64,000 nucleotides of DNA from NCBI RefSeq assembly GCF_030272615.1, contig NC_081406.1, positions 468,642,400 through 468,706,399 of the forward strand. Reading direction: 5' to 3'. This stretch comes from Cryptomeria japonica (lineage: Eukaryota > Streptophyta > Pinopsida > Cupressales > Cupressaceae). Of the stretch, positions 51,004 through 62,324 are shown one piece after another. The notes below the pieces were generated by a model. The model did not search any database and was not told the DNA's origin. It saw only the letters and a list, made by a program, of their open reading frames with translations. Both the position numbers and the translations under genes were made by a program. The stretch's first letter is position 1. Each line of letters begins with the position of its first letter.

Positions 51004-51034
51004 CCATCAGAATTTAACCCCAAATGTATTAGTG
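51004..51034. repeat. CACTA right terminal inverted repeat
   Basis: Reverse complement starts CACTAATACATTTGGGG. It is followed by CTA, the duplication. Confidence 0.88.
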
Positions 51035-51037
51035 CTA
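51035..51037. repeat. CACTA target-site duplication CTA, right copy
   Basis: CTA follows TAGTG and matches 32319-32321. Confidence 0.85.
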
Positions 51038-52802
51038 GAATAGTCATCAATGATTAGAATGAAATATCTATCACCTTGTAAGCTTTTAGTTCTAGCTGGA
51101 CCATATAAATCAGTATGAATTAAGTTGAGCATTATTGGATTTTTCTGGAATACTTTTAAAAGATGCTCTAACTTGCTTTCCAAATTGACATTCCTTACAT
51201 ACCAGATTGTGAGGTTTAACAATCTTAGGTTAATCTCTAACTTCTTTAGTAGTACTGATTTTCACAATGCAATCAAAATTTACATGACAGAGTCTCTTAT
51301 GCCATAGCCAACTTTCATCAATATGTGTAATCAAGCATGTCTTTTCACTGTTATTTAAATAAAAGATATTACCTTTAGTTTGATTACTTGTTGCAATTTC
51401 CAAACTAGTTCTGTTCATAATTTTGCAATTCCCATTCTTGAATTATAACTGAAATCCTTTTTCAATTAATTAACCAACACTCAAAAGATTATGCTTTAAA
51501 CCTTCAACATAGTAAACATTGTCGGTATTATGCTTACCATCAAGAGATATAGTACCTTTTACTTTGACCAAACAATCTTTATCATCTCCAAATCTTACTA
51601 GACCTCCATTATATTCCTGAAAAAGTCAAGAATTTTCTTTTATCGCTAGTCATATGATGTGAACATCCTGAATCAATGATCCATTCATCCTTAACTTCAA
51701 TTTTAGCTACCAGGGCCTGCTCTACTGGTTGAACAACAGGTGTTGGTTGATATTCTATTATAGCAATAAAGACCCATCCATTGTCTACTGGATCCTCATC
51801 AGAATCATCAGTGACTCCTTCATCAGCAAGATAACAAGTCTTGTCTTTATTCTTCTTAAATCTGTATCTCTGATATTTAGGGTTAGGCTTGTATGTTCTT
51901 CTAGCTTCTTCTTTCAATCTTGCATGTCTATCATGGCATCTTGAAGCCATATGACCAATCTTATTACAGTTAAAACATTTAAAGGGTGCTTTACCTTCAT
52001 ACTTACTTCCAACTGGACCTTTAGGCATTTTCCTTGCAAATAGTGCTTCAAGTTCTTCAATTTCTTCATTTTCTCTCCTTCTTTCTTCAAGTTCTCTTGC
52101 ATAAAAGGCTTTCCAATTAGACTTGTCAAACAATGATGATGCAGATGATGTTGATACCTTAAAAGCTAAATCTGCCTTTATAGTAGCAACATGACCAAAT
52201 TCCTCAATTTCAAAAGCTAAACTTTTTCCAATCAATGTGTCTCTAGTTACTGATGTATTAGGCATTATTCTTAACTCATTTATAGCAATAACTTTCATTT
52301 TGTATGCCGGTGGCCATCCTCTTAAAACTTTTGAAACAATTTCATCTTCACTTAAGGTTCCTCCACAACATTTAATACACAAAACAATTTCATTTACTCT
52401 TTCCATAAAAGCAAAAATTCTTTCATTTTCTTCCATTTTTAGATTTTCATACCTGACCCGAAAGCTTTCAAGTTTTGCAATTTTGACTGTGGAATCTCCT
52501 TCATTCAATGTTTCCAAATGGTCCCAAATATCTTTAGCAGTAGATCTATCTAGTAATCTCATGATTTGTTGATCTAATAATACGTTCAAAAGTGCTTCTC
52601 TTGCTTTGCAATCATTTTCTTCATCTTTAGCCAAGTTAGGTGGATTAGGTTGACCTTGAGTAGGAGGAGTATAGCCATTCTTTGTAACTTCCTAGATGTC
52701 CTTTCCAATGCAATTCAGATGTGTTTCCATCTTGATCTTCCATATGCCATAGTTAGTTCCATCAAGTTTAGGACTGCCCTTCCTGAAATAGTTAGAAGAC
52801 AT
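51038..52802 (-). pseudogene. copia gag, protease and integrase N-terminus
   Basis: ATG at 52802 begins the gag (SPKLDGTNYGIWK). A TAG at 52692 falls inside the gag N-terminus. UBN2-type gag follows (LLDRSTAKDIWDHLE, RVNEIVLCIKCCGGTL, VLRGWPPAYK), with one zinc knuckle CFNCNKIGHMASRC near 51950. The protease active-site segment is WIIDSGCSHHMT near 51660. After a frameshift near 51612 the pre-integrase zinc domain follows (WHKRLCHVNF, CKECQFGKQ; 51300-51170). A further shift leads to IHTDLYGP and FILIIDDYS, where the CACTA element cuts in at 51037. Single-knuckle gag contrasts with the four-knuckle gag at 21332-22594. Confidence 0.93.
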
Positions 52803-52845
52803 TGGATCTCCTCAAGTTGTTAAACTTCTGTAAAAAGAGGACTAG

Positions 52846-52857
52846 GCTTTGATACCA
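52846..52857 (-). other. copia primer binding site
   Basis: The minus strand reads TGGTATCAAAGC, one base different from the initiator tRNA-Met match TGGTATCAGAGC. It lies two bases from the 5' LTR. Confidence 0.85.
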
Positions 52858-52859
52858 AT

Positions 52860-53928
52860 TGTTAGGTCCCAAAGACAACTGAGTGGGGGGGGGGGGGTGG
52901 TGGATCAGTTGTCTAATAAATTCAAACCAAAAACAACTTAACCAAACTTAATGCTTAATATGGGTAAACCAAACTTAATGCCGGTAGACAGTTTATCAGT
53001 TAATTGCAGTACCAGTAAAGATTTAAGCATGAAACAAAAAGACAATAACATCCACAACACATAACACCAATATTTGTACGTGCAAACCCTGTAAGGGGAA
53101 AAACAATGGTGGGAAACCTTACCCACAATCAGATGGTACTACTGTAGATAGTATGTGTATACAATAGGGGGTCTACACATGCAGAGAGGCCAAGCAGCTA
53201 GAGCTCACTACTCAAACACAAATAGGAGTCACACTGACTACAATTGGATGGTTAAATCTAATAATGATTTACTACTCAAAATAACATCTTCTAAAGCTGG
53301 ATTCAATACCGGTTCAGTTCTGATATGTTTTCACAAAACCTTCCTTCAACCTTCAAATGACGTCTACGTGTATAGCTTTGCTTATTCTCGCATATACCTT
53401 ATTCCATTTGCATTCCTTACTTCCAACTTCGATCAAATAAGATCTTACATATATACCGAAGCCTAGGACCAAAATGTATAGGTCGGCTTTACAAAAGATA
53501 TTAATAAAACAATTTACAAGTAAAACAATAACCGATGCAATATCCGATTCAACATGTCGGCTTAATGCATTTACAACATTAATAAATCATCTTCATAGTT
53601 TGTCGTGCTAATCTGGGATAGATAAGTCTCCCGGTGCTTATCCTGGACCTATTTGCCAATAACAACAAATATGAAAACACAAATATACCAATGAACAAAT
53701 CTCCAAGACAAAGTGTCCAAACGATGTCTTCAACATAACCAAGTATTTTCCATGTCATTCCAAGTGCCGGTGAACAATATATCTTGTCGGTGAACCAGAT
53801 ACGGGTGACAGTGCATAAGTCGCTTGCCGGTGAACATTGCCAATTCTCCAAGTGCCAGTAGGCTAACCAAAGTTGATAAGTTTTGACATCAATGACAAAA
53901 CCATATCAACATATCCAAAATACCAATA
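52860..53928 (-). repeat. 5' LTR of copia element
   Basis: 1069 bp. It aligns with 28505-29569 over its whole length. On the + strand it begins TGTTAGGTCCC and ends ATACCAATA, where the partner has ACA, so the outermost 5' terminus has mutated from TG to TA. It carries a long G-run (52886-52898) and the AAACCC/GGGGAAAAAC motif at 53081-53104. Confidence 0.93.
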
Positions 53929-53933
53929 GACAG
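53929..53933. repeat. copia target-site duplication GACAG, right copy
   Basis: Matches 28500-28504. Confidence 0.9.
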
Positions 53934-56635
53934 TAGCCTAGGGAACATGGTCTGTGCATTCACACACATGGACACGTAATAATTAAGCAAAATAGTGAAA
54001 TAATAGAGCCGATAATAAATAACATTATAACATAATGAAGCATTAAATATTAAAATTAATATTAAATAAAAAATATAAATAAATGAATTAAAATTTAATT
54101 AACTTAATATTAAGTTTAAACATGTGAGTTTTATGGGAAGCAGAGTTGAACTAACTGTTTCTTCTTGTCAACTATTTGAATCTTCTTGTCAACTCTCAAT
54201 AACTTCCCGTCATCACTCAAATTTCTTTGCCTGACTAGCTAATCAAACCAGTCCAACTCTTGATCAATCTTCTTAACTAGCTAATCTAAATCCTCTTCTC
54301 CACTCATAACTCTCCTTCCACTCTTCTTTTGATTCCATCCAGGTCCATGAATCATGGATTGAACCTCTTCCTGTGCAAGTTATATAAACCGAGGAAATAA
54401 TCAAACTAGATATCTCTCTTTGCTATTGTATCGACTTGATGTTTTATTCTATCTTTCCTTTGCTATTTCTTTTAGTCAGTGAATGCGTAATTCATTGGAG
54501 TTGAGAGACTGGTGGATTCAAAGTTTTCAAAGACCACGCCTTTTCACCACATCGCCCCTTCATCATAATTGCTAGGGTATACCTTTCACGGTTTTCTAGG
54601 AATCAATTTGGAGGTGCAAATTTTTTGCAAGAGAGTACGTGGAGTGTTCGATCTGCTTAGAGGAGCTATGGTTAGATAGATAACGCCTCCTCTTCTCCCT
54701 ATCCTTACTGTCAAATCTGTAAGTTGTTGACTTTTAGAAAGCATTGGATCGATCTATTTGATTCATTCAAGGCTATAAATTTACAGAGGTAGAACCCACG
54801 CCTCTGTTATCTCCATGCCAAGTCTGCAAGGTAAATTTAGGTAAATTTGTTTCTAAGTCCCTCTTTTCTCAAATTTGATTTGTTTTTCTATGTTGGCTAG
54901 TCAATTTTGTCATTACTTGATGGCTTTTGTAGTGTTTGCAGAGGAGTTGATTTTGGCAGAGCCAAAATTACATGTAGATGAAAGAGACTTTATGACCCTT
55001 ATGCAAGCATAATGCCCCATCTTTCCTTCATTTCTTTTTTTGATGTGGTTGAATCAGTCTGTTAAACCATGTCGTCTCCTCAATTTGAAAAGTTTACTTG
55101 AAACGATTTGTTGATTTCTTCTTTTCACATCTTATAGATCGGTCTGCAGGTTAAACCGATTTCTAGTAGGGTAATTTTAGAATCTTTTCTTTGTAGTCCT
55201 TTTTATGGATCGATCTCCCATAACAGTAGGTTTTCAGTTATTAAACACTGACATATTTTCTTAGTCGATTCCATTCTATTGAAGTTTTAATGATAGGTTT
55301 ATTTAGGAGATTGAACTTATTCATTTTCTTATTTTGCGATAATCGACAAAGGTTGATTTGTTATGGTTACCTTGTTGAATTGCACACTACTATTTCTAAT
55401 CCTCTTGTTACCATTTTGATTATTTTATCCCTTGATTATTTTAGAGTCAATACCATTAATTTATAGCACTAATAAATTGTTCTAGAATTTATATATATAT
55501 TTATAATTTATAGCACTAATAAATTGTTCTAGAATTTATATATATTTTTATAGAAATATATAGGTGGTGATTATAAAATTTTCTTATTTCATTATTATAT
55601 TCTAAGGTGTAGCATTAATAAGACCCATATACATAAGATGTGTTTTTAGTTGGATAGAATCTAAATGGGTATGATTATAAGAGAAATAAAAAACGTGATT
55701 CAATAAAACAATTGTAAATGTAAAGAAAAATATACCCGGGAGGGGTAATTTTTATCTTTGTCTATGAGGGATGTATAATGGATAGGGTTCTTGATTATGG
55801 GTCAAAGAGAGAAGGGTGTTTTTAACCTACCCCAAAAGGGTTAAAACTTGACCAAGTTATTATTTTTCTCCCTGCCAAATCACATGTACATAAGTTCAAC
55901 AGGTTGTTGTTTAGATGATACATGCATGCATAGGTCCATTCCCGAAAGTTGATGCCGACTTCTAGGACACTCCATCGTGATGGATGGGAGCTTGTCATGA
56001 GTACCGAGAAGTGCAAGATTCAATTGGTTGGGTGGATATAATGCTTGGGTTATTTGCCCGTCTTCCAGATCACAGAAGGAGGCAAGTTCGATGGCAAGGA
56101 AGACACGTTGTATGAAGACAAAGACTTTTGTACATCAATGTAAGATCTTATGTAACATTGTTTGATTAATATTTTCTTGTAATAGACCAATGTGGTCTCA
56201 TAACCAAGCTAAGTAATCTATGTATGATCAAGTCGTGAAAGCTATGTAAAAGGGGTTTATAAGGCCTACTATTAAAAATGCGATAGGAAGTCGCCAAGAA
56301 GATGTAACTAACAAAAGTAAGGAAAACCACTAACATGTCTCCTACTTGTGTATGTTTTGTAGATGCGTGTTTTCATGCTTAGTTTTATTTCATTTCGAGA
56401 ATGTCGTTTAAGTTTGATTCATACTATAAGTTCACATTTATTATATGTATGAACCATTATGCAAGCATTTCTCTTGATGAGTTTCTTCGTAATCGTGACG
56501 CTCAAATTAGATGTTTGTTGTATAGTTTTCATATACATTAAGATGTGGTTATCTTTATTTTAACTCATTCTTATGTATCCATAACTTTGGATGCACTTGT
56601 ATTAATGGTAATAGTTATTTATTTGTTTAAACACG
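53934..56635. other. old non-coding repeat remains
   Basis: The left part continues the sequence broken at 28499. There is no supported reading frame. It resembles LTR or untranslated sequence of an old element: pyrimidine-rich blocks near 54170-54310 and TATA-like AT-rich parts near 55480-55560. A 47-bp tandem duplication lies at 55458-55546. It ends at the CACTA element at 56636. Confidence 0.45.
55458..55546. repeat. 47-bp tandem duplication
   Basis: AATTTATAGCACTAATAAAT followed by TGTTCTAGAATTTATATAT occurs twice in succession. Confidence 0.9.
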
Positions 56636-56639
56636 CACT

Positions 56640-57190
56640 AACACATTTGGGGTCATTTTCCGACGAGCTATCATCGTAATTCTAACATATTAATGTCCTA
56701 GATCTGACGAAACGGAAAAAGGATTTTCCATCACTCAAATTTTGTCGGATTATTCGATGGACATATTTTCGTCGGAATTCCTACACCTTCTTTGTCAAAA
56801 GTTGACACATAATATGGTGGTTTAATTCATTGGAATTATGATGAACCATGGATCAGGGTTTTTGTCAAAATTTTGACAAAAAATGGCATTATGCTCTGAC
56901 GATAATGGTGCAGGTACAAAATTCTCATCGGAGCATAGTACCCTTTTTTGTCGTAATTTCAACAATAAATGCAAGGAAGCTCTGACAGGAATGGTGCACC
57001 TACAATGAAAGTTTTTGTTGCAGGTACACCATTCCTGTTGAATCATAGTGCCCTTTTTTGTTGGAATTCCGACAACAAATGCAAGGAAGCTCCGATTAGA
57101 GTGTTGTGCCCGCGATCAAATATTTCATCGCAGATACAACACTCTTGTCAGGGCCTATGTTGGGCATGTCCATTGGAATTCCGACAAAAC
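56640..57190. repeat. subterminal palindrome array of second CACTA
   Basis: Two or more units of roughly 110 bp each combine a TTGTCGGAATTCCGACAA-like palindrome, the word AAATGCAAGGAAGCTC, and a hairpin. The hairpins are GGAATGGTGCACCTACAA with TTGCAGGTACACCATTCC (56980-57046), and GTTGTGCCCGCGAT with ATCGCAGATACAAC (57103-57140). Confidence 0.8.
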
Positions 57191-57199
57191 ATGCTATAT

Positions 57200-59600
57200 G
57201 TAAAAAAACAAAAATGATTGCCATTAGGGACTATAAAGCATTGTAAATATGGAATATGATTTGATAAGATTTCTCAAATATTGAACTACCCCTATATAAC
57301 TCCTTTCCTCAATGACTATAACTTTACACTATTTGGATAGCCTTTTGCACCTACCCCGATCTTATAAGTTATTTTGATAGGACCTACATTGTTAAAACCT
57401 ACTCCTAGATGTGTGTTGGGATAGCTATACTCTATCGAGATTACAAAATATTACTATTCCACCTTTAGTGACTATTCTGATAGGCATCTCATCATTTGTG
57501 TTCGGTATAACTATGCCAATAGTCATGTTCAATACTGACTTATTAGATCAAGTTAGCTATCTCTATATAAACATAGAATTTTACTTAATGAGGGTTATTT
57601 TTCTGATCTTTCTTAGGTCTATCAGGGATTATTCTTATATGATTTTAGTTATAGTATGTGAGGTCTTGTATTGAGTTAAATAAAACTTCTATAGCTTCAA
57701 CCTTTCACTTATACCAAATACAAAAGCTTGGTGATGATTGACATGCTAGGGGTATTAGGTATTGTTACTAGATTTTGGGTATCAATAGTAGGATATAAAA
57801 ATGAGGATGATGCCCCCTCTAGAGTGTACTTGAGAAAAAATAACATGAGTGGTCTTAAAATGATTACAATAATTTAGGGTTAAAGGGGTATAAGGTCTAG
57901 ATGAATGAGAACATGATAATATTGTAGCAACAATATGAATAAATCTTTGATAGTCCCAAATTCTCATAGACCTACAATACCCATTCAAAATAGTAACATC
58001 ATTTAAACAAAAGGAAAATTCACAATTATATAGACAATCAAGAGTATTGGTCACAACAAAATGCAACCATTGTCACAAAATGTCAAATATCAAGCTACAT
58101 TGATAGTTTAAAGCCTCAACATAGAACCAAGATAAGTATTAAAGTAATTAAGAGGCGTATGAGCAACTATGGTAGTTAGGAAAGAAAAAACACAAGACAA
58201 TGTATAACACCACAGAGTCCAGTCATATGATAAAGGCATTAGGGAGAAAAGATTCATCATCAAATTTCAGGTATCCATGAATAAAAGATTCAAGAAGCAG
58301 CATCAACAGTATAGGAGACATCTAAACAAAAAAACATGAAGGAATGCAAATTGTAAAGTGACTGATTTTGTGTCTTAGACTGCTAAAGAAAACAAGATTG
58401 GAGTTGTTTGGGTGGATATAGGAGTGAAAATGAACTTGGAAGGTTTGAGGAAGGTAGTAAGGGGTGTGAGGGGTTAGTGTAGACCCTTCGCAAGGCATTG
58501 TGGCCCTTGGTGGATCGGATTGACCATTATTAATATGACTATCCTAAATTGAGCCTATGATTGTCCTAAAATACTAGTGGACTAAGATCTTATGAATAAG
58601 ATGCAAAGAGGGTTTGATGAGTGGGAAACAATTGGGAAAGGTGTGTGAAGACCTTTAGTGACCCTTGGAGGTGCTAGAAAGTCCCAGTGGGAGGAGAGGA
58701 CCCCATTTGTCATGACTGTCCTAAAGACAGTAAACCTGCAATAAATGTTGTTGAATCCCTTAGGGTGGATGGGGGGGTGTAGAATGGTGGTTTGGTCAAT
58801 AAAGAAGAGCCTTAAAGGGGGTTCTGTATATGTTTGAGAGAAGTGTTATGCATTGTTAGTTGGCATTTGATGAAGAGAAGGAGTCTTATTTAAGGGGCAG
58901 TCCTAGTTGAGTAACAATGTGAAGTTTGAGGGTGTTTGTGAGTTGTGGAACAAGATTGTGGGTTCAAGAAGGTTAGACATGTGTGGAAGGATGTGTGAGT
59001 GTGGTTGATCTTTATCCCAAACAAACTCAACCAATTAGGGATATATTTCTCCCAACTCACCTATTCAAACAATGTGATTACTCTTCCCAAACTTCAAGAG
59101 CCCTCAGAAGGCCACTAGGTACTCACAAGGTTTACACATCTCAACAATGCACTCATGCTTCCTAACCCTCATCCAACCATTAATACACATAATTTTAGGC
59201 TTACTCAACTTTCCCAAGGCTAATTTGAGCCTCTCCACTTCCTAATTCACACCAAACCCCGAAATCCTACTCACACAAGGATACCTCCTAAAGGACTCCA
59301 AATTGCTAATCTTTGATCTCACACTTAGATAACTATTTGGTGTATTTGGTGACTACCCTTTTAAAAAGTTAAATGAGTATTTTCCTATGTAATCAACAAT
59401 ATGAATATAAACAACAAAATCTATTTTCTGTAATCAACAATATGAATATAAACAACAAAATCTTAATCAAGGACCTTACCTTTGATGGTCTCCACTAAGA
59501 ATTTTCTTGTGATGTTGTTCGTTTTGGTTTTGTTTGACCCTGCAATTAAGATTCAATAAGATTAACAGTGGAGTATAATGAAATATTGAAAAGTGCGTTA
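57200..59600. other. CACTA interior without a recognisable gene
   Basis: 2.4 kb with no supported frame. A G-rich part at 58440-58980 has no coding character. Nothing further is seen. Confidence 0.5.
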
Positions 59601-60553
59601 CCTTATTGAGCTTGTCTTTGTTTCAAGAATAGTTTATTATTCTCTACTTAACAGGGCCAACCACATGAAGGTGGAAGCTAATTTGGCCCTCCCCCCCTCT
59701 AACATCACCCTGAATTCCTCATTAACATATTAAATTCATTCATTCTTTCATCCATTAATAAAATATAACATTACATTCATTAACAGATAAAATTCATTCA
59801 TTAACATATAATACGATTACAATCATCTTTTTTTTGTTTTTTTTTAAGCTAAGTAAAGACTAAGTGTTTCATTGTTTTCTTCATCATTTTACCCCTCTTC
59901 AATTGTTGTGCCCTCTACTCGTGTTCTTAATGTATGCCTAGTCCTTTACTCATGATTAGGATGCCTAGGCAAAGTGGGGTTCGTTGTAGTAACAAATAAA
60001 TGGGTTGAATTCATAAGATTTTTTATTATTGTTACAAGTATTTCATTAATTAAAAGAACATTACAGGTGTGCTCTTTACCTGATGGGGAAAAATCATCTT
60101 CCTAATCATTTTGTCTAGCCTCATCCACAACATGCTGAACACCCTCTAAATCTTCTGGAGTTAAAACATGAAAGGTTACATTAATCAACACACCAAATGC
60201 AATTAAGTTTGTTTAAAGGAATAACAGTGGTCCTCTTTACTTGATGGGAGCACATCACATTTCTGATGTTGTCTACCCTGATCATGCTCCACTTGTTCAC
60301 CATGCTCTAAAATAAAAACAAAAAAGGTTACATTAATTACTACACCAATTTCAATTAAATATGTTTAATTATATTAATAATTACATAAAAACATTGTATA
60401 GCACATGAATACCTCGAGTACTGGGATGCACACCATGACCTTCATCATGTGTAGGTTGTCTTTTACCCTTAGTAGGTTGTATTCCAATGCCATGTGCATT
60501 GTTATCATTGCTTGCTTATTTAAAACAAATATAGTCACTTTATGTTGGAAATT

Positions 60554-60568
60554 AACATTGAATAGATT
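60554..60568. repeat. target-site duplication of retroposed sequence, left
   Basis: AACATTGAATAGATT, identical to 62310-62324. The first CACTA has a similar single site (AACATCAAATAGATT) near 38728. Confidence 0.85.
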
Positions 60569-62309
60569 ATTGGAAATTAACATGGAGAAATTTCATGTGA
60601 GCAAGAAGTCTGTTTCCCATGGTTTTGCCAAGGGTTGGAAAAATAACAGAGTTACTCTGTTTGGTCAGACCTGGAGATTGGATGAAGATTTTGTGGCTGA
60701 GGTGACCGGTTTGCAGAAGGATGACATCAAATTTTACAAAGACCGCAAGTTCTCGGTGGAAGCCATCAAGAATTTCCCCAAGAACAAAGAAGAAAGGGCC
60801 CGCCTCGTCAAAAAGGATAATACTTCCTTTTATCATCCCAACCAGGTAAAATCCTTTTGGCAAAAAATGTTGAAAGTGTTAATGGAGTATCTTATGGTTG
60901 ATGGTAGGTTTTCAAAAGTCTATAATTACCACTTTGTTACCCTTAATCACTTTCACCATGGCTCTAAGATATCTCTTCCCTTCTACTTGGCCTTCTCCCT
61001 TAATGATAGTCTAGCTGACCATGCTAAGAAACCTAATTCCTACTCCATTACTCACCAAGGTCTTATTTTGTTAATATATGAGCATCTTAAAGGTAAAGTT
61101 AAGGATAATAAGGATGATCCCTTCGTGGAGAATGCCCATATTTCTGAGGATTATGATGGTTCTGACTCTGATGAGGATTCTTCCAATCTTCCTCCTAAAA
61201 AGAAATCAAGGATTAGTGAAAAAGATGAAGAGGACACTGAAGAGAAGGTTGTTTCTGAGCAGGAGTAGGAGAAGGAGGTGGAAGAAGAGGTGGATAGTGA
61301 GCAGGAGAAGGAGTTTGAGGGTGAGGAAGGAGACAAGGATAATGAGCAGAGAGAAGAGGATGTTGAAGAGTTAGAGGTGAATGAGAATCCCTATGATTCA
61401 GACAATAGGGATGATGTTCAATATAATATGGAGGAGGGCAACCCTAGGTTTGAGGATTCTACCCAGGATATGAAGAATACGGATTCCATTCTAAATGCTG
61501 ATAGAAACAACACTCTGGAAATGTTCAATTTCTAGAAGTGGGTGGTTGATAACATTACCAGCATTTAGGTGAAACAAAGAGAGTTGGATTTCAAAAATGA
61601 TAATTTGGTTAAGGATATCAACATGAAAGGAAAAGAGGAAAATGTGAAGGATAATAGTGCAACAGAGGATGAAAAAGAAATTTTGAACTAGTCGGAAAGT
61701 GAGATTATAAAGGGAGATTTGAAGCACTTGGAGGATGTGGTGAGGACTCTCAAAGAAAAGGGTGAGTTTGATAATGATCTGATAAAAAATCGGAATCAAA
61801 AAACTGAGAGTGCTCTGAGGAAATTCATGGAGCATAGCTTGGTTGTGTTGAAGGTGTCTTCTCAAAACATGAATGCGCTAGTTTCTTGCCTGGAGAAGGG
61901 TAAGAAGAATAAAGACACTATGATTTTTTATGATGAGCCAGCTTCTAGTTCTGCTCAACACTCTTCCAGATGCAGAACTAGGCAAAATGCAAGAGAGCTA
62001 GAGCTGAAGACCAAAGGTAATCAATAGGTGCAGGAAAATAAAGACCTGAAAGATGCAACAAATGTGATGATGATGTTGGTCAGGGATGCGAAAGAGACTA
62101 TAAAGATTTTCACCTAAAATGTAATTTTGTTTTAGGTGTGCCAGTCTCTTGCTGGCCTTTTGTTGTTCTTGACTCTGGCTACTGTCTTTTGTGTTGTTGT
62201 TTTGCAGCCTTTCTCTTTTTGTTTCATCTTCTCTAGTTTCTCTATTGCTTTTCTTTTCAATATGTAAGCGGGTTTCAGGTCCCTTAAAACTTGATTTTCC
62301 TTAATCAAA
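60569..62309 (+). mobile_element. retroposed intronless sequence in second CACTA
   Basis: AACATTGAATAGATT occurs at 60554-60568 and 62310-62324, flanking 1.74 kb that is absent from the matching place in the first CACTA (about 38740). The insert has one long + strand frame, no introns, a 190-bp untranslated tail, and ends CCTTAATCAAAAA. Direct repeats of 15 bp or more and an A-rich end indicate target-primed insertion by a LINE enzyme. The original repeat may be up to 20 bp with later changes. Confidence 0.8.
60582..62117 (+). pseudogene. retroposed copy of an unidentified plant gene
   Basis: From ATG 60582 to TAA 62115 one frame of 512 codons is kept, with five premature stops (61266, 61533, 61566, 61689, 62025), all TAG. 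Residues 1-175 look like a folded domain: KGWKNNRVTLFGQTWRLDED, FVAEVTGLQKDDIKF, LMEYLMVDGRFSKVYNYHFV, LNHFHHGSKISLPFYLAFSL and HQGLILLIYEHLKG. An acidic region follows (SDSDEDSS, then E/K repeats to about 370) and a C-terminal helical part. The general plan (folded N-terminus, charged middle, helical end) resembles the accessory proteins at 10-2651 and 17817-20964. Sequence similarity is too weak to claim homology by eye. No catalytic motif is seen. Confidence 0.65.
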
Positions 62310-62324
62310 AACATTGAATAGATT
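62310..62324. repeat. target-site duplication of retroposed sequence, right
   Basis: AACATTGAATAGATT, after the A-rich end of the insert. Confidence 0.85.

Larger units (their letters stand above)
32322..51034 (-). mobile_element. CACTA (En/Spm) DNA transposon, 18.7 kb
   Basis: The ends are CACTAGTACATT (32322) and the reverse complement CACTAATACATT (51034). The terminal inverted repeats match at 23 of the first 31 positions, flanked by the 3-bp duplication CTA, as in this superfamily. Subterminal regions carry repeated GTCGGAATTCCGAC-like words. Genes lie on the minus strand: a TNP2 transposase (46799 to about 42460), then a Transposase_24 gene (41687-37991). It sits within the copia integrase; removing it rejoins DDYS with WVTFLREK. 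The transposase has frameshifts, so this copy is probably not autonomous now. It also contains a piece resembling a host PPR gene (50174-50280). Confidence 0.95.
28505..53928 (-). mobile_element. Ty1/copia retrotransposon carrying a nested CACTA element
   Basis: The LTRs are at 52860-53928 (5') and 28505-29569 (3'), with GACAG duplications. Without the CACTA insertion the copia element is about 6.7 kb. On the minus strand the order is gag, protease, integrase, reverse transcriptase, RNase H, which is diagnostic for copia rather than gypsy. Gag-pol is damaged by stops, frameshifts and the transposon in integrase. The two LTRs differ by scattered substitutions (about one in fifteen to twenty in the part compared by eye), so the insertion is not recent. 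Confidence 0.95.

Noticed and set aside
57411-57674. 87-codon hydrophobic frame resembling a membrane protein
   Set aside because: There is no family motif, it lies inside a CACTA non-coding interval, and its composition follows AT-rich sequence.
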